A stretch of 32,633 nucleotides of DNA from Bifidobacterium breve (GTDB lineage: Bacteria; Actinomycetota; Actinomycetes; S36-B12): the NCBI GenBank assembly GCA_945870085.1, contig CAMBQX010000003.1, forward strand, positions 1 to 32,633. Direction: 5' to 3'. The translations under genes and the position numbers were made by a program. Shown here one piece after another: positions 1 to 11,178 of the stretch; the first letter of the stretch is position 1; each line of letters opens with the position of its first letter. The notes beneath the pieces are model-generated. The model worked only from the letters and a program-made list of their open reading frames with translations. It ran no database searches and was not told the origin of the DNA.

Positions 1-1292
1 CCGTTGTGACTTGCTCCATCATCGCCGGTCACCCCTGCACGATCAAGTACGAAAGTTACCCCCGCCTTGTGTAAAGCGCAGTCCATCAAAACCTGATCGA
101 AGGCACGGTTTAGGAAAGTCGCATACAGCGCCACCACCGGGTGTAGGCCTCCATATGCGAGCCCAGCCGCGCTGGTGGCGGCATGCTGCTCAGCAATACC
201 AACGTCGTAGATCCGTGTTGGGTAGGCCGCCGCAAATCGGTCAAGGCCCGTCGGGCCAAGCATCGCAGCGGTAATCGCCACCACATCTGGGCGTTCATGG
301 GCGATGCGCACAATCTCGTCACCGAATACGCCGGTCCAGGTGGGACCACCGGCGGTCAGGGGTTCTCCCGTGTCGGGGTCGAATACCCCTACGCCATGGA
401 AGCGATCGACATCATCGCGCTCGGCTGGGCCGTAACCTCGGCCCTTTTGGGTAATCGCATGCACAATGACCGGCCCATCAAAAACTTTCGCCCGCGCAAG
501 GGCGAACTCCATCTCGCCATGATTATGCCCGTCAATTGGACCGATGTACTTAAGACCTAGATCTTCAAACATCCCCTGCGGAGCGATAACGTCCTTGATG
601 CCTTTCTTCATCCCATGCAGAGCGCCAAATATCGAGCCACCGACAACCGGAGTGCGATGCAAAGTGCGCTTGCCCCATGCCATGAATCGCTCGTACCCGC
701 GCGCGGTTCGTAGTGTTGAAAGGTGTTGGGCCAACCCACCAATAGTTGGTGAGTACGAGCGTTCATTGTCGTTGACCACGATGACTACCTGACGCTCCCC
801 GGCCGCGATGTTGTTCAGTGCCTCCCAGGCCATGCCACCGGTGAGTGCGCCGTCGCCGATAACCGCAACCACATGTCGTTGCCCCAGGAGCCCGCGCTGC
901 TGCCAGGCTTTGGCCAACCCATCTGCATAAGACAACACCGTGGAAGCATGTGAATTCTCGATTACGTCATGCCCGCTCTCAGCGCGACTCGGATAACCGG
1001 AGAGCCCACCGCGCTGCCGCAAATGATCGAACCCGGCTGCGCGCCCGGTGAGAATTTTGTGCACATAAGACTGATGACCGGTATCCCACATGATGACGTC
1101 AACGGGTGAGTTGAATACCCGATGCAATGACATCGTTAACTCGACGACACCTAGATTTGGGCCCAGGTGCCCGCCGGTGGCCGAGACTTTCTGGACCAAG
1201 AATGCCCGAATTTCAGCCGCCAACTCGGGAAGTTGCTCAGGGGCAAGGGCCCGAAGGTCTCGGGGATCGTGAACGCCCTGTAGCAGACTCAA
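1..1292 (-). CDS. dxs: 1-deoxy-D-xylulose-5-phosphate synthase (partial; 3' end beyond window)
   Basis: Minus-strand translation reads (M)[59 protein letters not shown]...[18 protein letters not shown]..., the typical DXS N-terminus and TPP motif. TTG start at 1290-1292 preceded by GAGG. The ORF runs off the left edge and so is absent from the ORF track. Confidence 0.95.
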   Translation of the reverse strand, partial: MSLLQGVHDPRDLRALAPEQLPELAAEIRAFLVQKVSATGGHLGPNLGVVELTMSLHRVFNSPVDVIMWDTGHQSYVHKILTGRAAGFDHLRQRGGLSGYPSRAESGHDVIENSHASTVLSYADGLAKAWQQRGLLGQRHVVAVIGDGALTGGMAWEALNNIAAGERQVVIVVNDNERSYSPTIGGLAQHLSTLRTARGYERFMAWGKRTLHRTPVVGGSIFGALHGMKKGIKDVIAPQGMFEDLGLKYIGPIDGHNHGEMEFALARAKVFDGPVIVHAITQKGRGYGPAERDDVDRFHGVGVFDPDTGEPLTAGGPTWTGVFGDEIVRIAHERPDVVAITAAMLGPTGLDRFAAAYPTRIYDVGIAEQHAATSAAGLAYGGLHPVVALYATFLNRAFDQVLMDCALHKAGVTFVLDRAGVTGDDGASHN

Positions 1293-1361
1293 CTCGGACC
1301 TCAATTCTTAAGCACCTCAGGTGACCGACAACTGCACCAGTCTACGTTGCCCGGGAGGTTT

Positions 1362-1745
1362 TCACCCGCGCGCTGCCGGCAAATTCGTGCCCGCCAGGGC
1401 AAGCAGCGCTCCCTCGACCAGGGCTAGCTCTCGCTGCAACTGCAAAAATCGGGCACCCGCCGCCTCAAATCCTTGTTGTGCGGTTGCTACTTCAGCCGCG
1501 GTCAGCAGTGGGCCTAATTCCACCCGCGCCTGTCCGTAAGCCCTCCTAGCGCCATTTAGGCCACCCTCGGCGTAATGGATTAGGTAGCGAACTAAAGCCA
1601 GCGGCAGGGTGCGCAAAACCGATGAGCGAAGGTCTGGGGGGCCCTGGTCGAGTAACCAAGGCACCACTCGCTCCGCGAACTCGCTCGAGCCCGGGGGCGC
1701 CAACTCCCGGGGCCAACCCGGTGGCGTGCGGCCCCGGTCGATCAC
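1362..1745 (-). CDS. conserved actinobacterial hypothetical protein
   Basis: 127-aa ORF; its GTG start overlaps the aconitase TGA stop (GTGA). PxxWPxE...AVxWLLDxxPPDxR...-like pattern that I recall from actinobacterial hypotheticals. Confidence 0.7.
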   Translation of the reverse strand: MIDRGRTPPGWPRELAPPGSSEFAERVVPWLLDQGPPDLRSSVLRTLPLALVRYLIHYAEGGLNGARRAYGQARVELGPLLTAAEVATAQQGFEAAGARFLQLQRELALVEGALLALAGTNLPAARG

Positions 1746-4396
1746 AGCAGTGAGCGTAGGACGTACTGCAAAATGCCGCCGTGCCGGTAGTAGTCCGCCT
1801 CACCCGGGGTATCGATTCGAACCGAGGCTGCGAATTCGACCGTGCGTCCATCCGCGGCGACGGCTTCAACTGCGACTTGAGCCGGCGTGCGGCCCGAATT
1901 GAGTTCGGCGATCCCCCTGACGGTGAAAACTTCATCACCCTGCAGACCAAGACTTGAAGCGCTCACCCCGGGGGCATATTGCAATGGCAATACACCCATT
2001 CCGATTAAATTTGATCGATGTATGCGCTCATAGGACTCAGCGATAACAACGCGGACACCCAATAACGCCGTCCCCTTGGCCGCCCAGTCACGGCTCGACC
2101 CTGATCCATATTCCTTACCCGCCAAAATAACCAGCGGGGTTCCATGGCGCTCGTACGCCATCGCGGCGTCATAAATCGGAACGATTTCGTCATCCGCATT
2201 TGTGAAATCAATGGTGAACCCACCCTCAACATCGTGCAATAGCAGGTTCCGCAACCTGATATTTGCAAAGGTGCCGCGAATCATAACCTCGTGGTTTCCG
2301 CGTCGAGATCCATAGGAGTTGAAATCAGGCCGTTGAACGCCATTTTCAGCTAGATAAATACCGGCGGGACTGTCAGGCCTAATTGATCCAGCGGGTGAGA
2401 TGTGATCGGTGGTAACGGAATCCCCAAGTTTTAAGAGAACGCGCGCACCCGTGATATCAACCACCGGGCTTGGCTCCCGTTGCATACCGTCAAAATATGG
2501 AGGCTTGCGCACATAAGTACTTGCTGGATCCCATTGGAAAGTATCACCACTTGGTGTCGCAAGTGAGCGCCAATTCTCGTCGCCGGTGAAAACATTCGAA
2601 TATCGATTTGCAAACATCTGCGCATCGATTGATTCATCCACCACGCGCTGAACCTCGCGGGCACTTGGCCAGATATCGGCAAGGTATACCGGCTCACCAG
2701 CGGGATCGATCCCTAAGGCCTCATTTTGAATGTCAATATCCATGGTGCCAGCGATTGCATAAGCGACCACCAGGGGAGGTGAAGCTAAGTAGTTCATCTT
2801 AACATCGGGACTGATCCGGCCTTCGAAATTGCGGTTGCCGCTGAGCACCGCGGTAACCGCAAGATCATGCTCATTGATTGCAGTGCTGACTTCGGGTATT
2901 AATGGGCCCGAGTTGCCGATACAAGTTGTGCAGCCGTAACCAACCGTTCCGAAGCCCAACTTATCGAGATACGGAGTAAGACCAGCTTTGTCGTAGTAGT
3001 CGGTTACGACCTTAGAGCCAGGTGCCAGTGTGGTTTTAACCCAAGGCTTACTTTGTAACCCGCGTTCAACAGCATTCTTTGCGAGTAACCCAGCCGCGAT
3101 CATTACTGACGGATTCGATGTATTCGTACAGGAAGTTATCGCGGCTATCACCACCGCGCCATGCCCCATAACTACCGAATCCTCGGCCAGGGAGAACTCG
3201 ACCGTAGTGTCAGGGGACTTCGTGTAGTCAGCCAAGGCCGCGCCAAACATTGCTTTAGCGTCGGCGAGAGGAACACGGTCTTGCGGACGCTTTGGCCCCG
3301 CCAAGCTCGGCACCACGGTTGCCAAATCTAATTCAATGTATTCAGAGTAATTTGGCTCACAATTCGGGTCGTGCCACATGCCTTGAGCTTTCGCGTACGC
3401 GGCAACTAGCGCACATTGCTGCTCACTGCGCCCGGTCAGGCGCAGGTACTCCATGGTCATTTCGTCAATCGGGAAGATCGCAACGGTGCTGCCGTACTCG
3501 GGGCTCATATTTCCGATGGTTGCGCGATTCGAAAGCGGGACTGCACCAACTCCTTCGCCAAAGAACTCGACGAACTTGCCGACCACCCCATGCACCCGCA
3601 GCATCTGGGTAATTGTCAAAACTAGATCGGTGGCGGTCGCACCCTGCGGAAGTTCACCCCGCAATTTGAAACCAACGACGCGTGGGATCAACATTGATAC
3701 CGGCTGGCCCAGCATTGCGGCTTCCGCCTCAATGCCACCTACACCCCAACCGAGAACTCCCAGCCCATTGACCATGGTGGTGTGTGAATCCGTGCCGACG
3801 ACGGTATCCGGATACGCCTGGCCGCCGCGGGCCATTACGACATGGGCCAAATACTCAATGTTCACCTGATGAACGATGCCGGTACCCGGTGGCACCACCT
3901 TGAACTCATCAAATGCACTTTGACCCCAACGTAAGAACTGGTACCGCTCGCGATTGCGTTCATATTCAAGTGCAACATTGCGTGACTCGGCGTCTGGAAC
4001 CGCGAAGAAATCAGCAATTACGGAGTGGTCGATTACCATTTCTGCGGGAGCGAGTGGCTCAATTCGTGACGGATCGCCGCCAAGTTCAGCAACCGCCTCG
4101 CGCATTGTTGCAAGATCAACCACCACCGGCACTCCGGTGAAATCTTGCATGATCACGCGTGCCGGCGTGAAAGAGATTTCCTGGTTAGGTTCAGCACTTT
4201 GATCCCATGCACCAAGTGCTCGGATCGTCTCGGCCGTGACATTGGCGCCATCTTCGGTGCGCAGGAGATTCTCGAGGAGGACTTTGTGGGTGTAGGGCAG
4301 TTTCGCAGATCCGGGTACCGCCTCGATGGCAAATATTTCGAATTGCTGCCCGCCCACGGTCAGGACTCGCTTCGCTCCGAAACTGTTTTTACTCAC
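1742..4396 (-). CDS. acnA: aconitate hydratase
   Basis: 884 aa; contains [68 protein letters not shown] and [14 protein letters not shown], all aconitase hallmarks. GTG start with GGAGG upstream. Confidence 0.98.
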   Translation of the reverse strand: MSKNSFGAKRVLTVGGQQFEIFAIEAVPGSAKLPYTHKVLLENLLRTEDGANVTAETIRALGAWDQSAEPNQEISFTPARVIMQDFTGVPVVVDLATMREAVAELGGDPSRIEPLAPAEMVIDHSVIADFFAVPDAESRNVALEYERNRERYQFLRWGQSAFDEFKVVPPGTGIVHQVNIEYLAHVVMARGGQAYPDTVVGTDSHTTMVNGLGVLGWGVGGIEAEAAMLGQPVSMLIPRVVGFKLRGELPQGATATDLVLTITQMLRVHGVVGKFVEFFGEGVGAVPLSNRATIGNMSPEYGSTVAIFPIDEMTMEYLRLTGRSEQQCALVAAYAKAQGMWHDPNCEPNYSEYIELDLATVVPSLAGPKRPQDRVPLADAKAMFGAALADYTKSPDTTVEFSLAEDSVVMGHGAVVIAAITSCTNTSNPSVMIAAGLLAKNAVERGLQSKPWVKTTLAPGSKVVTDYYDKAGLTPYLDKLGFGTVGYGCTTCIGNSGPLIPEVSTAINEHDLAVTAVLSGNRNFEGRISPDVKMNYLASPPLVVAYAIAGTMDIDIQNEALGIDPAGEPVYLADIWPSAREVQRVVDESIDAQMFANRYSNVFTGDENWRSLATPSGDTFQWDPASTYVRKPPYFDGMQREPSPVVDITGARVLLKLGDSVTTDHISPAGSIRPDSPAGIYLAENGVQRPDFNSYGSRRGNHEVMIRGTFANIRLRNLLLHDVEGGFTIDFTNADDEIVPIYDAAMAYERHGTPLVILAGKEYGSGSSRDWAAKGTALLGVRVVIAESYERIHRSNLIGMGVLPLQYAPGVSASSLGLQGDEVFTVRGIAELNSGRTPAQVAVEAVAADGRTVEFAASVRIDTPGEADYYRHGGILQYVLRSLL

Positions 4397-4412
4397 TGGG
4401 GCCTCCGAAAGT

Positions 4413-4430
4413 TATCTTGACATCAAGATA
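4413..4430. promoter_or_regulatory. perfect 18-bp palindrome TATCTTGA-CA-TCAAGATA, candidate operator of acnA
   Basis: Read directly from sequence; 8+2+8 inverted repeat located 17 bp upstream of the acnA start and containing the stop codon (4423-4425) of the upstream methyltransferase gene. Confidence 0.6.
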
Positions 4431-5646
4431 TCTGATCGTGACCCGGGATGGGCACCAGGGTGGCCACCACCTCGACGTGGTGCGTCATTGGAAAAGCATC
4501 AAAACCAGTAATTTTGTCCAGCCGGTAACCGAAGGTGTAAAAGATCGCAACATCACGTGCGAGGGCTACTGGATCACAAGCTACATAGACCACCACACGG
4601 GGTTCTTGGGCGGCAATCTGCCGAGCAATGACCCGCCCGACACCGGTGCGTGGTGGGTCAAGGACCACCCCCGATACGAGTCCATGATCGGTAGCTTTCG
4701 CCAACCACCTTGCAACATCGCTTTCCACCAATTTGACCTGGTGATCATGTTGCAGGTTGCGCCGGGCATCGCGGACCGACCGTGCAGACCCTTCAACCGC
4801 CACCACCAAGCCATTTGGCCCAACAGCCGAACTCAGATAACCGCTAAATAGCCCAACACCCGAATAAAGATCCCACCAGGTTTCACCAGGTTGTGGGTTT
4901 CCCAAGTCAAGAACCGCCCGAACTAACGCCTCCGCGGCGCCAACATGACCCTGCCAAAAGCTTTCGATATCGATATTCCAATTGCGGCCGAGTACTTCTT
5001 GATTTACTCGGCGACTACTTGTTGATCCGGATGCGGCATTCGAGATGACAAGCTCGCCATCTGAGCCCTGCGCCGAACGCACTTCCAAAACTCCAGGGTA
5101 TGTGCTTTCCGGGACTGCTCCTTGGCCTTGAGTGGCAATCAGGCAGGTATTGACGGGCAGAATCTCGCTACTGCGAAAACGGTGGAAACCGAGGTGGCCC
5201 GAACTATCAACACTCCAGCGCACTCGCGTGCGCCACGAAAGTCCACTTTGATCCCCCGGCACCGACTCGACAACAACTTCTACCTCATTAAGGCCCGCAT
5301 GCCGGCGAAATGCATCTTTCACCACCTGCTGCTTAAATGCGCGTTGCCGCGCAAGAGCAATATGTTGGAAATCGCATCCGCCGCAGGCTCCCGGCCCGGT
5401 AAATTCACACGGTGCTGTCACCCGGTCGGGGCTCTTAACCAAAATCTTGATAGCGTCGGCTCGTACCATCTTGGATCGGACTTCGGTAATTTTAATCCTT
5501 ACAGATTCACCGGTAATTGCATGCCGGACAAATATTGTGCGGCCCTGCGCATGTGCAATGAAGTGTCCGCCGTGTGCGATCTGCCCAATAGTTACTTCGA
5601 GTACATCACCGACCGCAAGCGGCACCTCGCTTGACTTACTCGTCAC
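4423..5646 (-). CDS. class I SAM-dependent RNA methyltransferase, TrmA/RumA family with TRAM domain
   Basis: 407 aa; N-terminal TRAM-like region, CEFTGPGACGGCDFQHIA cluster, LYSGVGLFSGYL SAM motif, VVLDPPRTG and VYVACDPVALARD. Confidence 0.92.
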   Translation of the reverse strand: MTSKSSEVPLAVGDVLEVTIGQIAHGGHFIAHAQGRTIFVRHAITGESVRIKITEVRSKMVRADAIKILVKSPDRVTAPCEFTGPGACGGCDFQHIALARQRAFKQQVVKDAFRRHAGLNEVEVVVESVPGDQSGLSWRTRVRWSVDSSGHLGFHRFRSSEILPVNTCLIATQGQGAVPESTYPGVLEVRSAQGSDGELVISNAASGSTSSRRVNQEVLGRNWNIDIESFWQGHVGAAEALVRAVLDLGNPQPGETWWDLYSGVGLFSGYLSSAVGPNGLVVAVEGSARSVRDARRNLQHDHQVKLVESDVARWLAKATDHGLVSGVVLDPPRTGVGRVIARQIAAQEPRVVVYVACDPVALARDVAIFYTFGYRLDKITGFDAFPMTHHVEVVATLVPIPGHDQIS

Positions 5647-7573
5647 GGTTCAGTACACGCTCACTTGACTCAAGTTGCCAAGGCACACTCGTCATCATCA
5701 CACCGGGCATGAAAAGTAACCGGCTCTTCAAACGTAATGCTGACTGATTATGCAGAATCTGCTCCCACCAATGCCCGACAACATATTCAGGCACATAGAC
5801 GGTGACAACGTCATTTGGATTGTCGGAACGCAATCGGCGCACGTACTCGATGATTGGACGGGTAATTTCGCGGTAGGGGGAATCCAAAACCTTTAGCGTC
5901 ACCGGTATTGCGCGCCGCTCCCATTCCACTTCTAGGGAGCGAGTCTCGTCCGGGTCGACATTGACCGTAATAGCCTCAAGTACCGAAGGTCGAGTGGCCC
6001 GGGCATAGGCCAAGGCCCGCAATGTCGGCTTATGAATTTTTGACACCAACACCAGTGCATGCACGCGCGTTGGCAACATGATTTTGTCCTCATCGGTAGT
6101 TACTAGCTCCACCGCCACGCGGTCGTAGTGTTTACGGATCGCTCGCATCAAGAGAAAAATAAGTGGCATCGCGACAACCACGATCCATGCGCCCTTGGTG
6201 AATTTTGTTGCAAGCACGATCACCAGGACCGATCCAGTCATGAGGAAACCCACGGAGTTAATAGCTCGCGACCTGAACATTTTACGCCGCTCAGCCGGAA
6301 CTGTCTCGGCTCGCAAGTGCCGGTTCCAATGCTTGATCATGCCGAGCTGACTCAAAGTGAAGGAAACAAATACGCCGATGATGTAGAGCTGAATTAGGTT
6401 TGTGACATTTGCCTGATAGATCACAACTAGTACGACGGCCAAGCCGGCGAGCATCAAAATGCCATTGCTAAAGGCCAACCGGTCCCCACGTGTGTGCAAC
6501 TGGCGCGGCAAATAACCATCCCGCGCGAGAATCGAACCGAGCACCGGGAATCCGTTGAAGGCCGTGTTGGCTGCGAGTGCCAAAATGAGTGCGGTCGATA
6601 GTGAAATCACCAAAACCGCAATTTCGAAGTTTCCAAAAACCGCACTCGCAACTTGGACGATCACCGTTTTCTGGGATTGCCCATCTGGTAGCCCAATCAG
6701 ATCTCTATCAAACTCGGTGACCTGGACGCGAGTTTTAATTGCAAGCCAAGTTATACCCGCGAACATAGTTGTTGCGATTAACCCGAGCATCAACAAAGTC
6801 GTTGCGGCGTTCTTGGATTTTGGCTTACGAAAAGATGGCACACCATTCGCGACAGCTTCAATACCAGTGAGTGCGGTCGTACCTGAAGAAAATGATCGTG
6901 CCACTAAGAAGATTAAGGCGGCACCGGCGAAACTTGCCTCGGGTACCACCTCCCAGTTAGCGCTCTCGGCCTCCAAATTGGCCCCGGTAGCCATCTTGAA
7001 AATTGCTACACCAATCATGGTAAAAATTGATGCTATGAAAAAATAAGTTGGGATCGCAAAAAGCGACCCGGATTCACGAATGCCACGCAGGTTTAGCAGA
7101 GTGATGACCACAATTGATCCAACCGCCCACAAAACACTATGTTCTGCAATTGCTGGGATAACGGACCCGAGGTTTGCTATCGCTGATGAGATAGATACCG
7201 CAACCGTAAGAACATAATCAATCAATAGCGCACTACCGACGAAAATGCCCCAGTTCTGACCCAGGTTCGTTGCAACGACCTCGTAATCGCCGCCACCACT
7301 TGGGTACGCGTGCACATTTTGGCGATATGAAGCCACCACGGTGAAATAAACAAGAACAACAGCTGCGGCTATCCATCCGCCGAAGGCATAAAAGGAAGCA
7401 CCACCCAATGACAGAACTAATAGGATTTCTTGGGTGGCATAAGCGTTGGATGAAAGCGCGTCACTCGCGAAAACCGGCAGGGCGATTCTCTTTGGGAGTA
7501 GGGAGTCGCTGAGACGATCACTGCGCAGCGCCCGTCCAAAAAACAGGCGCTTGAGACCATCAGAGATAGGCAC
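5636..7573 (-). CDS. APC-family amino acid/cation permease
   Basis: 645 aa; many TM segments, LPVFASDALSSNAYATQEIL, TALTGIEAVANGVPSFRKPKSKNA. Divergent from the TrkA pair, as in other actinobacteria. Confidence 0.9.
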   Translation of the reverse strand: MPISDGLKRLFFGRALRSDRLSDSLLPKRIALPVFASDALSSNAYATQEILLVLSLGGASFYAFGGWIAAAVVLVYFTVVASYRQNVHAYPSGGGDYEVVATNLGQNWGIFVGSALLIDYVLTVAVSISSAIANLGSVIPAIAEHSVLWAVGSIVVITLLNLRGIRESGSLFAIPTYFFIASIFTMIGVAIFKMATGANLEAESANWEVVPEASFAGAALIFLVARSFSSGTTALTGIEAVANGVPSFRKPKSKNAATTLLMLGLIATTMFAGITWLAIKTRVQVTEFDRDLIGLPDGQSQKTVIVQVASAVFGNFEIAVLVISLSTALILALAANTAFNGFPVLGSILARDGYLPRQLHTRGDRLAFSNGILMLAGLAVVLVVIYQANVTNLIQLYIIGVFVSFTLSQLGMIKHWNRHLRAETVPAERRKMFRSRAINSVGFLMTGSVLVIVLATKFTKGAWIVVVAMPLIFLLMRAIRKHYDRVAVELVTTDEDKIMLPTRVHALVLVSKIHKPTLRALAYARATRPSVLEAITVNVDPDETRSLEVEWERRAIPVTLKVLDSPYREITRPIIEYVRRLRSDNPNDVVTVYVPEYVVGHWWEQILHNQSALRLKSRLLFMPGVMMTSVPWQLESSERVLNRDE

Positions 7574-7655
7574 GAGCCATCATGTTACGCCCATCGATCC
7601 CGACAACTGTGATGGTGGTGGAACCGGGTGTGGTCAGGCGTGTACGGTTTGGGAC

Positions 7656-8321
7656 GTGCACGTAGTAATCATGGGATGTGGCCGCGTAGGTGCTTTACTC
7701 GCTGGACGCCTCGGCGACCTCGGCCACAGCGTTGCCGTGATTGACCAAGTTGCAACGGCTTTTGGGCGGCTCCCCGATGATTTCGCTGGGATCACAGTCA
7801 CCGGCATTGGATTTGATCGTGAAACTTTAGAGAGTGCCGGTATCACCCGCGCCGGGGCATTCGCCGCCGTAAGCAGTGGCGATAACAGCAATATTCTTGC
7901 GGCTCGGGTAGCCCGCGAAACTTTCAGCGTTGAACGCGTGGTCGCTCGGATTTATGACCCGCGCCGCGCTGAGGTGTATCAACGACTCGGGATACCGACG
8001 GTTGGGACCGTGGCATGGACAAGCGGACAAATCCTTCGAGGGATCTTGCCCATGGGCGCACATGAGGAATATCGCGACCCGAGCGGGGCAATGGCGCTGG
8101 CTGAAGTTCACGTCGGTAATGGTTGGGTTGGGCACCGCGCGGATTCACTCGAGGAAGCATCCGGGGCCCGCGTGGGTTTCATCACACGCTTCGGTGCCGC
8201 GATAATTCCGAAACCGGAGACGGTGGTTCAAGATGGTGACATCGTCCACGCTGTGTATCTGGTCGCTGACCGCGACCGTGTCGAAAATATCTTTGAGACT
8301 GGCCCGGAGGGCGCTTCATGA
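7656..8321 (+). CDS. ceoB: TrkA-family potassium uptake regulator 1
   Basis: In-frame GTG at 7656 gives MHVVIMGCGRVGALLAGRLGDLGHSVAVID (Rossmann GxGxxG); the ORF-track start at 7446 lies inside the divergent APC gene. TACGGT hexamer 7 nt upstream of this GTG. Confidence 0.92.
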   Translation: MHVVIMGCGRVGALLAGRLGDLGHSVAVIDQVATAFGRLPDDFAGITVTGIGFDRETLESAGITRAGAFAAVSSGDNSNILAARVARETFSVERVVARIYDPRRAEVYQRLGIPTVGTVAWTSGQILRGILPMGAHEEYRDPSGAMALAEVHVGNGWVGHRADSLEEASGARVGFITRFGAAIIPKPETVVQDGDIVHAVYLVADRDRVENIFETGPEGAS

Positions 8322-8980
8322 AAATCGCAGTTGCCGGAGCTGGCAAAGTCGGTAGATCCATTGCCAAGGAGCTTTTAGGCCGAGGACATACGGTGCTGCT
8401 CATCGACCGTGACCCAACTGCCGTGCGCCCGGGATCTGTTGATGGCGCCGACTTTCTCATCGCTGACGCTTGCGAAATATCTTCACTTGACCATGCCAAG
8501 CTATCTGAATGTCAGGTTGTTGTCGCCGCTACCGGTGATGACAAAGTGAATCTGGTTGTTTCGCTTCTAGCCAAGACTGAATACGGCGTTCCGCGAGTCA
8601 TAGCCCGCGTGAATCACCCAAAGAATGAATGGATGTTCGACGATTCATGGGGCGTTGATGTTGCCGTCTCGACGCCGCGAATGCTGGTGGCTTTGGTCGA
8701 CGAAGCCGTTAGTGTTGGTGACCTTGTGCGTCTGTTTAGCTTCAGACAAGGTAATGCGGATCTTGTCGAGCTCACTTTGTCAGCAGATTCACCGGTGGTC
8801 GGAAAACGCGTTGGGGATCAGGCTTGGCCGCCCGACACCGCACTTGTTGCGATAGTGCGCGGTTCACGTGTATTTGCGCCATCCGCCGATGATCCACTGG
8901 ACGCCGGCGACGAGTTGTTATTCGTCACCGCACCTGATCAAGAACCTGCACTGCAAAACATGCTCAGCACTGCCCATTAG
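8318..8980 (+). CDS. ceoC: TrkA-family potassium uptake regulator 2 (TrkA-N and TrkA-C)
   Basis: 220 aa; MKIAVAGAGKVGRSIAKELLGRGHTVLLIDRD; ATGA overlap with the preceding gene. Confidence 0.93.
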   Translation: MKIAVAGAGKVGRSIAKELLGRGHTVLLIDRDPTAVRPGSVDGADFLIADACEISSLDHAKLSECQVVVAATGDDKVNLVVSLLAKTEYGVPRVIARVNHPKNEWMFDDSWGVDVAVSTPRMLVALVDEAVSVGDLVRLFSFRQGNADLVELTLSADSPVVGKRVGDQAWPPDTALVAIVRGSRVFAPSADDPLDAGDELLFVTAPDQEPALQNMLSTAH

Positions 8981-8992
8981 GCCTACAGGTAG

Positions 8993-9679
8993 TTACTTAC
9001 TCTTAGCGGCCCGCTTTTCGGTCCAAATAGGTCCCAGTAGCCGATAGGTGAAGTAAGCCGCTGCAATGTAAAGCGGAATCCCCATCAAGATTTTGACCAC
9101 TCCGAGCGCCCCGACCGCTCCAAGCAGGTAGAGCGGTACTTGCACCACAAGACGCCCGAAAAACAGCGCCACCCAAATCCACGATGCGGCAGCGTATATG
9201 CGACGAAGTGGTTTATCTTGCCGCCAAGTGGTGCCATCGCCGGTAAAATATCCTAGGATCACCCCGAGCAGAGGCCAGCCAATGATTATTGAAACGAGAA
9301 ACGCCAACCCGTATGCCAAATTTTGTAAGAACCCGGGGAGAAAATAAGCCTCGGGACGCCCGGTCCACTTGGCCACCAGTGCGGAGACAAGGACCCCGGC
9401 GAACCCTGCCAAGACTTGTTGAAGTGGTTCGCGGCGCAACAGGCGCCAGATCATGATCAACAACCCGGCGGCAACTGCTGCCCCTACGGACCAGACCAGA
9501 TTTTGCCCGGTCACCAAATACGCGACAACAAATACCGCGGTCGGAACCCCGGAGTCGATGATCCCACGCCACCCACCGATGGCCCGCTCCAGCAGTACCG
9601 TCTCGGCCCGCACATCGGCCATTTTCTCAGGCGCACCCAGATTAGAGTCGGGTGTATTCGATTCCGATGGCTCGCTCAC
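8993..9679 (-). CDS. DUF3159-like membrane protein
   Basis: 228 aa, multiple TM segments (GLAFLVSIIIGWPLLGVILGYFTGDGTTWRQDKPLRRIYAAASWIWVALFFGRLVVQVPLYLLGAVGALGVVK), adjacent to OB-fold and DUF3710 genes. Confidence 0.85.
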   Translation of the reverse strand: MSEPSESNTPDSNLGAPEKMADVRAETVLLERAIGGWRGIIDSGVPTAVFVVAYLVTGQNLVWSVGAAVAAGLLIMIWRLLRREPLQQVLAGFAGVLVSALVAKWTGRPEAYFLPGFLQNLAYGLAFLVSIIIGWPLLGVILGYFTGDGTTWRQDKPLRRIYAAASWIWVALFFGRLVVQVPLYLLGAVGALGVVKILMGIPLYIAAAYFTYRLLGPIWTEKRAAKSK

Positions 9680-9681
9680 GA

Positions 9682-10047
9682 TTAAACCGCCATCGGGAGG
9701 AGCTCATACCTGGGGTTGTACACAACACGGGCATCGGGTGCGCAGATCAATCGGCCTGAAATAATCATGCGGCGCCCGGTGGCGATGCCGGAGATGCGGC
9801 GGCGCCCGAGCCAAATCACCGTGAGGTACCCGGAGCCGTCAAAGAGCTCTATTTCTAAAGCGGGGGTGAGCTGCGTTGGCCGCAAAGTCACCGCCCGGAC
9901 CGTGCCGGCAACGCAGACTAGGGACCCGTGGTTGCACTCGCGAATTGGAACCACCCCAACCTCGCGCATCTCATCTTGAAGCTCGGCTGCTTCGACATCG
10001 GTCTGACTTCGAGTCCAACGCCGCCACCGCTTGGCCAGTGCAATCAC
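9682..10047 (-). CDS. OB-fold nucleic-acid-binding domain protein
   Basis: 121 aa; CVAGTVRAVTLRPTQLTPALEIELFDGSGYLTVIWLGRRRISGIATGRRMIISGR, an OB-fold pattern. Confidence 0.85.
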   Translation of the reverse strand: MIALAKRWRRWTRSQTDVEAAELQDEMREVGVVPIRECNHGSLVCVAGTVRAVTLRPTQLTPALEIELFDGSGYLTVIWLGRRRISGIATGRRMIISGRLICAPDARVVYNPRYELLPMAV

Positions 10048-10093
10048 CTGAACAGATTAACCCCACAGCAAACTTGGGTTGGCACCTGCCGCG

Positions 10094-10717
10094 CTAACGG
10101 GTCTCGGTTAACTCCGGCCCGCGGATAAATGGGGCAAGAATCGGACGGCCATCGGGCAGCACCGCCGGGGCCGAATGGGATGCGGGCGAATTGGGCAATT
10201 TCATCGGGATAGGTGCACCAACCGGCATGGCATCACCGCCGCGCACCACGACTAAGTCTCGGACTAGAGCTTCAAGAATGGCTGCTTCCGGGCCGGGCTT
10301 GACCGCCGCCCCTAGGAACACCGCTCGCAAGAACCAGCGGGTGCCATCGACCCCGGCAAACCGAGCGGGCTGCATCTTGCCGTCATCACCGGTTACCTGG
10401 GCCTGTAATTCAACACCAAAAGTGCCGTTCACCTCTTCAACCAATCCGCCGCCCTTGGTGATCGAACTCTTGATTTGACCTCGCACGTCCTGCCACATAC
10501 CACCAGATTTGGGGGCGGCATATGGCTGGACCTGGACTGCTGCACCAGGTTGCGCAAATGTCAATTGCGTGACGGCGCCGGTGGCCTCATCTGCTTGAAC
10601 TTGCACATCAACACCCGGGGTGGCCCTGACTAGTAAGCCGCCCAGATCAAGTCTTTCGACACCGTCCGAAAAATCGATCTCCGCTTCATCCCATGGGCCA
10701 AACTCGCGCGTACTCAT
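10094..10717 (-). CDS. DUF3710-like conserved protein
   Basis: 207 aa; [20 protein letters not shown]...[28 protein letters not shown]; start overlaps the dut stop (4 bp). Confidence 0.85.
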   Translation of the reverse strand: MSTREFGPWDEAEIDFSDGVERLDLGGLLVRATPGVDVQVQADEATGAVTQLTFAQPGAAVQVQPYAAPKSGGMWQDVRGQIKSSITKGGGLVEEVNGTFGVELQAQVTGDDGKMQPARFAGVDGTRWFLRAVFLGAAVKPGPEAAILEALVRDLVVVRGGDAMPVGAPIPMKLPNSPASHSAPAVLPDGRPILAPFIRGPELTETR

Positions 10718-11178
10718 AACGACACCGTACCCGTGTGGCCCCCGGTTGATCCAAATCCACCCGACCCCCGGTGGCTGCCTGGTAATTCGGCTACTTCATC
10801 AACGAGCGCATATGCGACCTGTTGTACGACCAATTGGGCAATGCGGTCACCTCGAGCCACCTCGATGGCGTTAGCGCTGTCGTGGTTGATCAAAATAACA
10901 CCGATCTCACCGCGATACCCAGCGTCGATTACGCCAGGGGCGTTTACCACTCCTAACCCGGCCCGAAGCGCCAGGCCGCTACGCGCGTGCACGAACGCAG
11001 CAAACCCCGGGGGCAACGCGATCGACACTCCGGTTGGCACCAAAGCTCGTTCACCCGGATCAAGACGTACCGCTGTTCGCGCGCGAAGGTCTAAACCTGC
11101 ATCGCCGGGGTGCTCATATGCGGGTAATGGTAGATCTGGGTCAAGCCGGGTGATTAGTAAACGAACGTCATGGCTCAT
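10714..11178 (-). CDS. dut: dUTP diphosphatase
   Basis: 154 aa with dUTPase motifs [63 protein letters not shown]. Confidence 0.97.
   Translation of the reverse strand: MSHDVRLLITRLDPDLPLPAYEHPGDAGLDLRARTAVRLDPGERALVPTGVSIALPPGFAAFVHARSGLALRAGLGVVNAPGVIDAGYRGEIGVILINHDSANAIEVARGDRIAQLVVQQVAYALVDEVAELPGSHRGSGGFGSTGGHTGTVSL

Noticed and set aside
6555-7046. 163-aa plus-strand ORF inside the APC permease
   Set aside because: Antisense to a well-supported transporter; no domain signature.
7574-7655. Possible riboswitch (for example c-di-AMP) between the APC permease and trkA genes
   Set aside because: The 82-bp gap is too short for known K+/APC-linked riboswitches, and both genes have -10-like elements next to their start codons.
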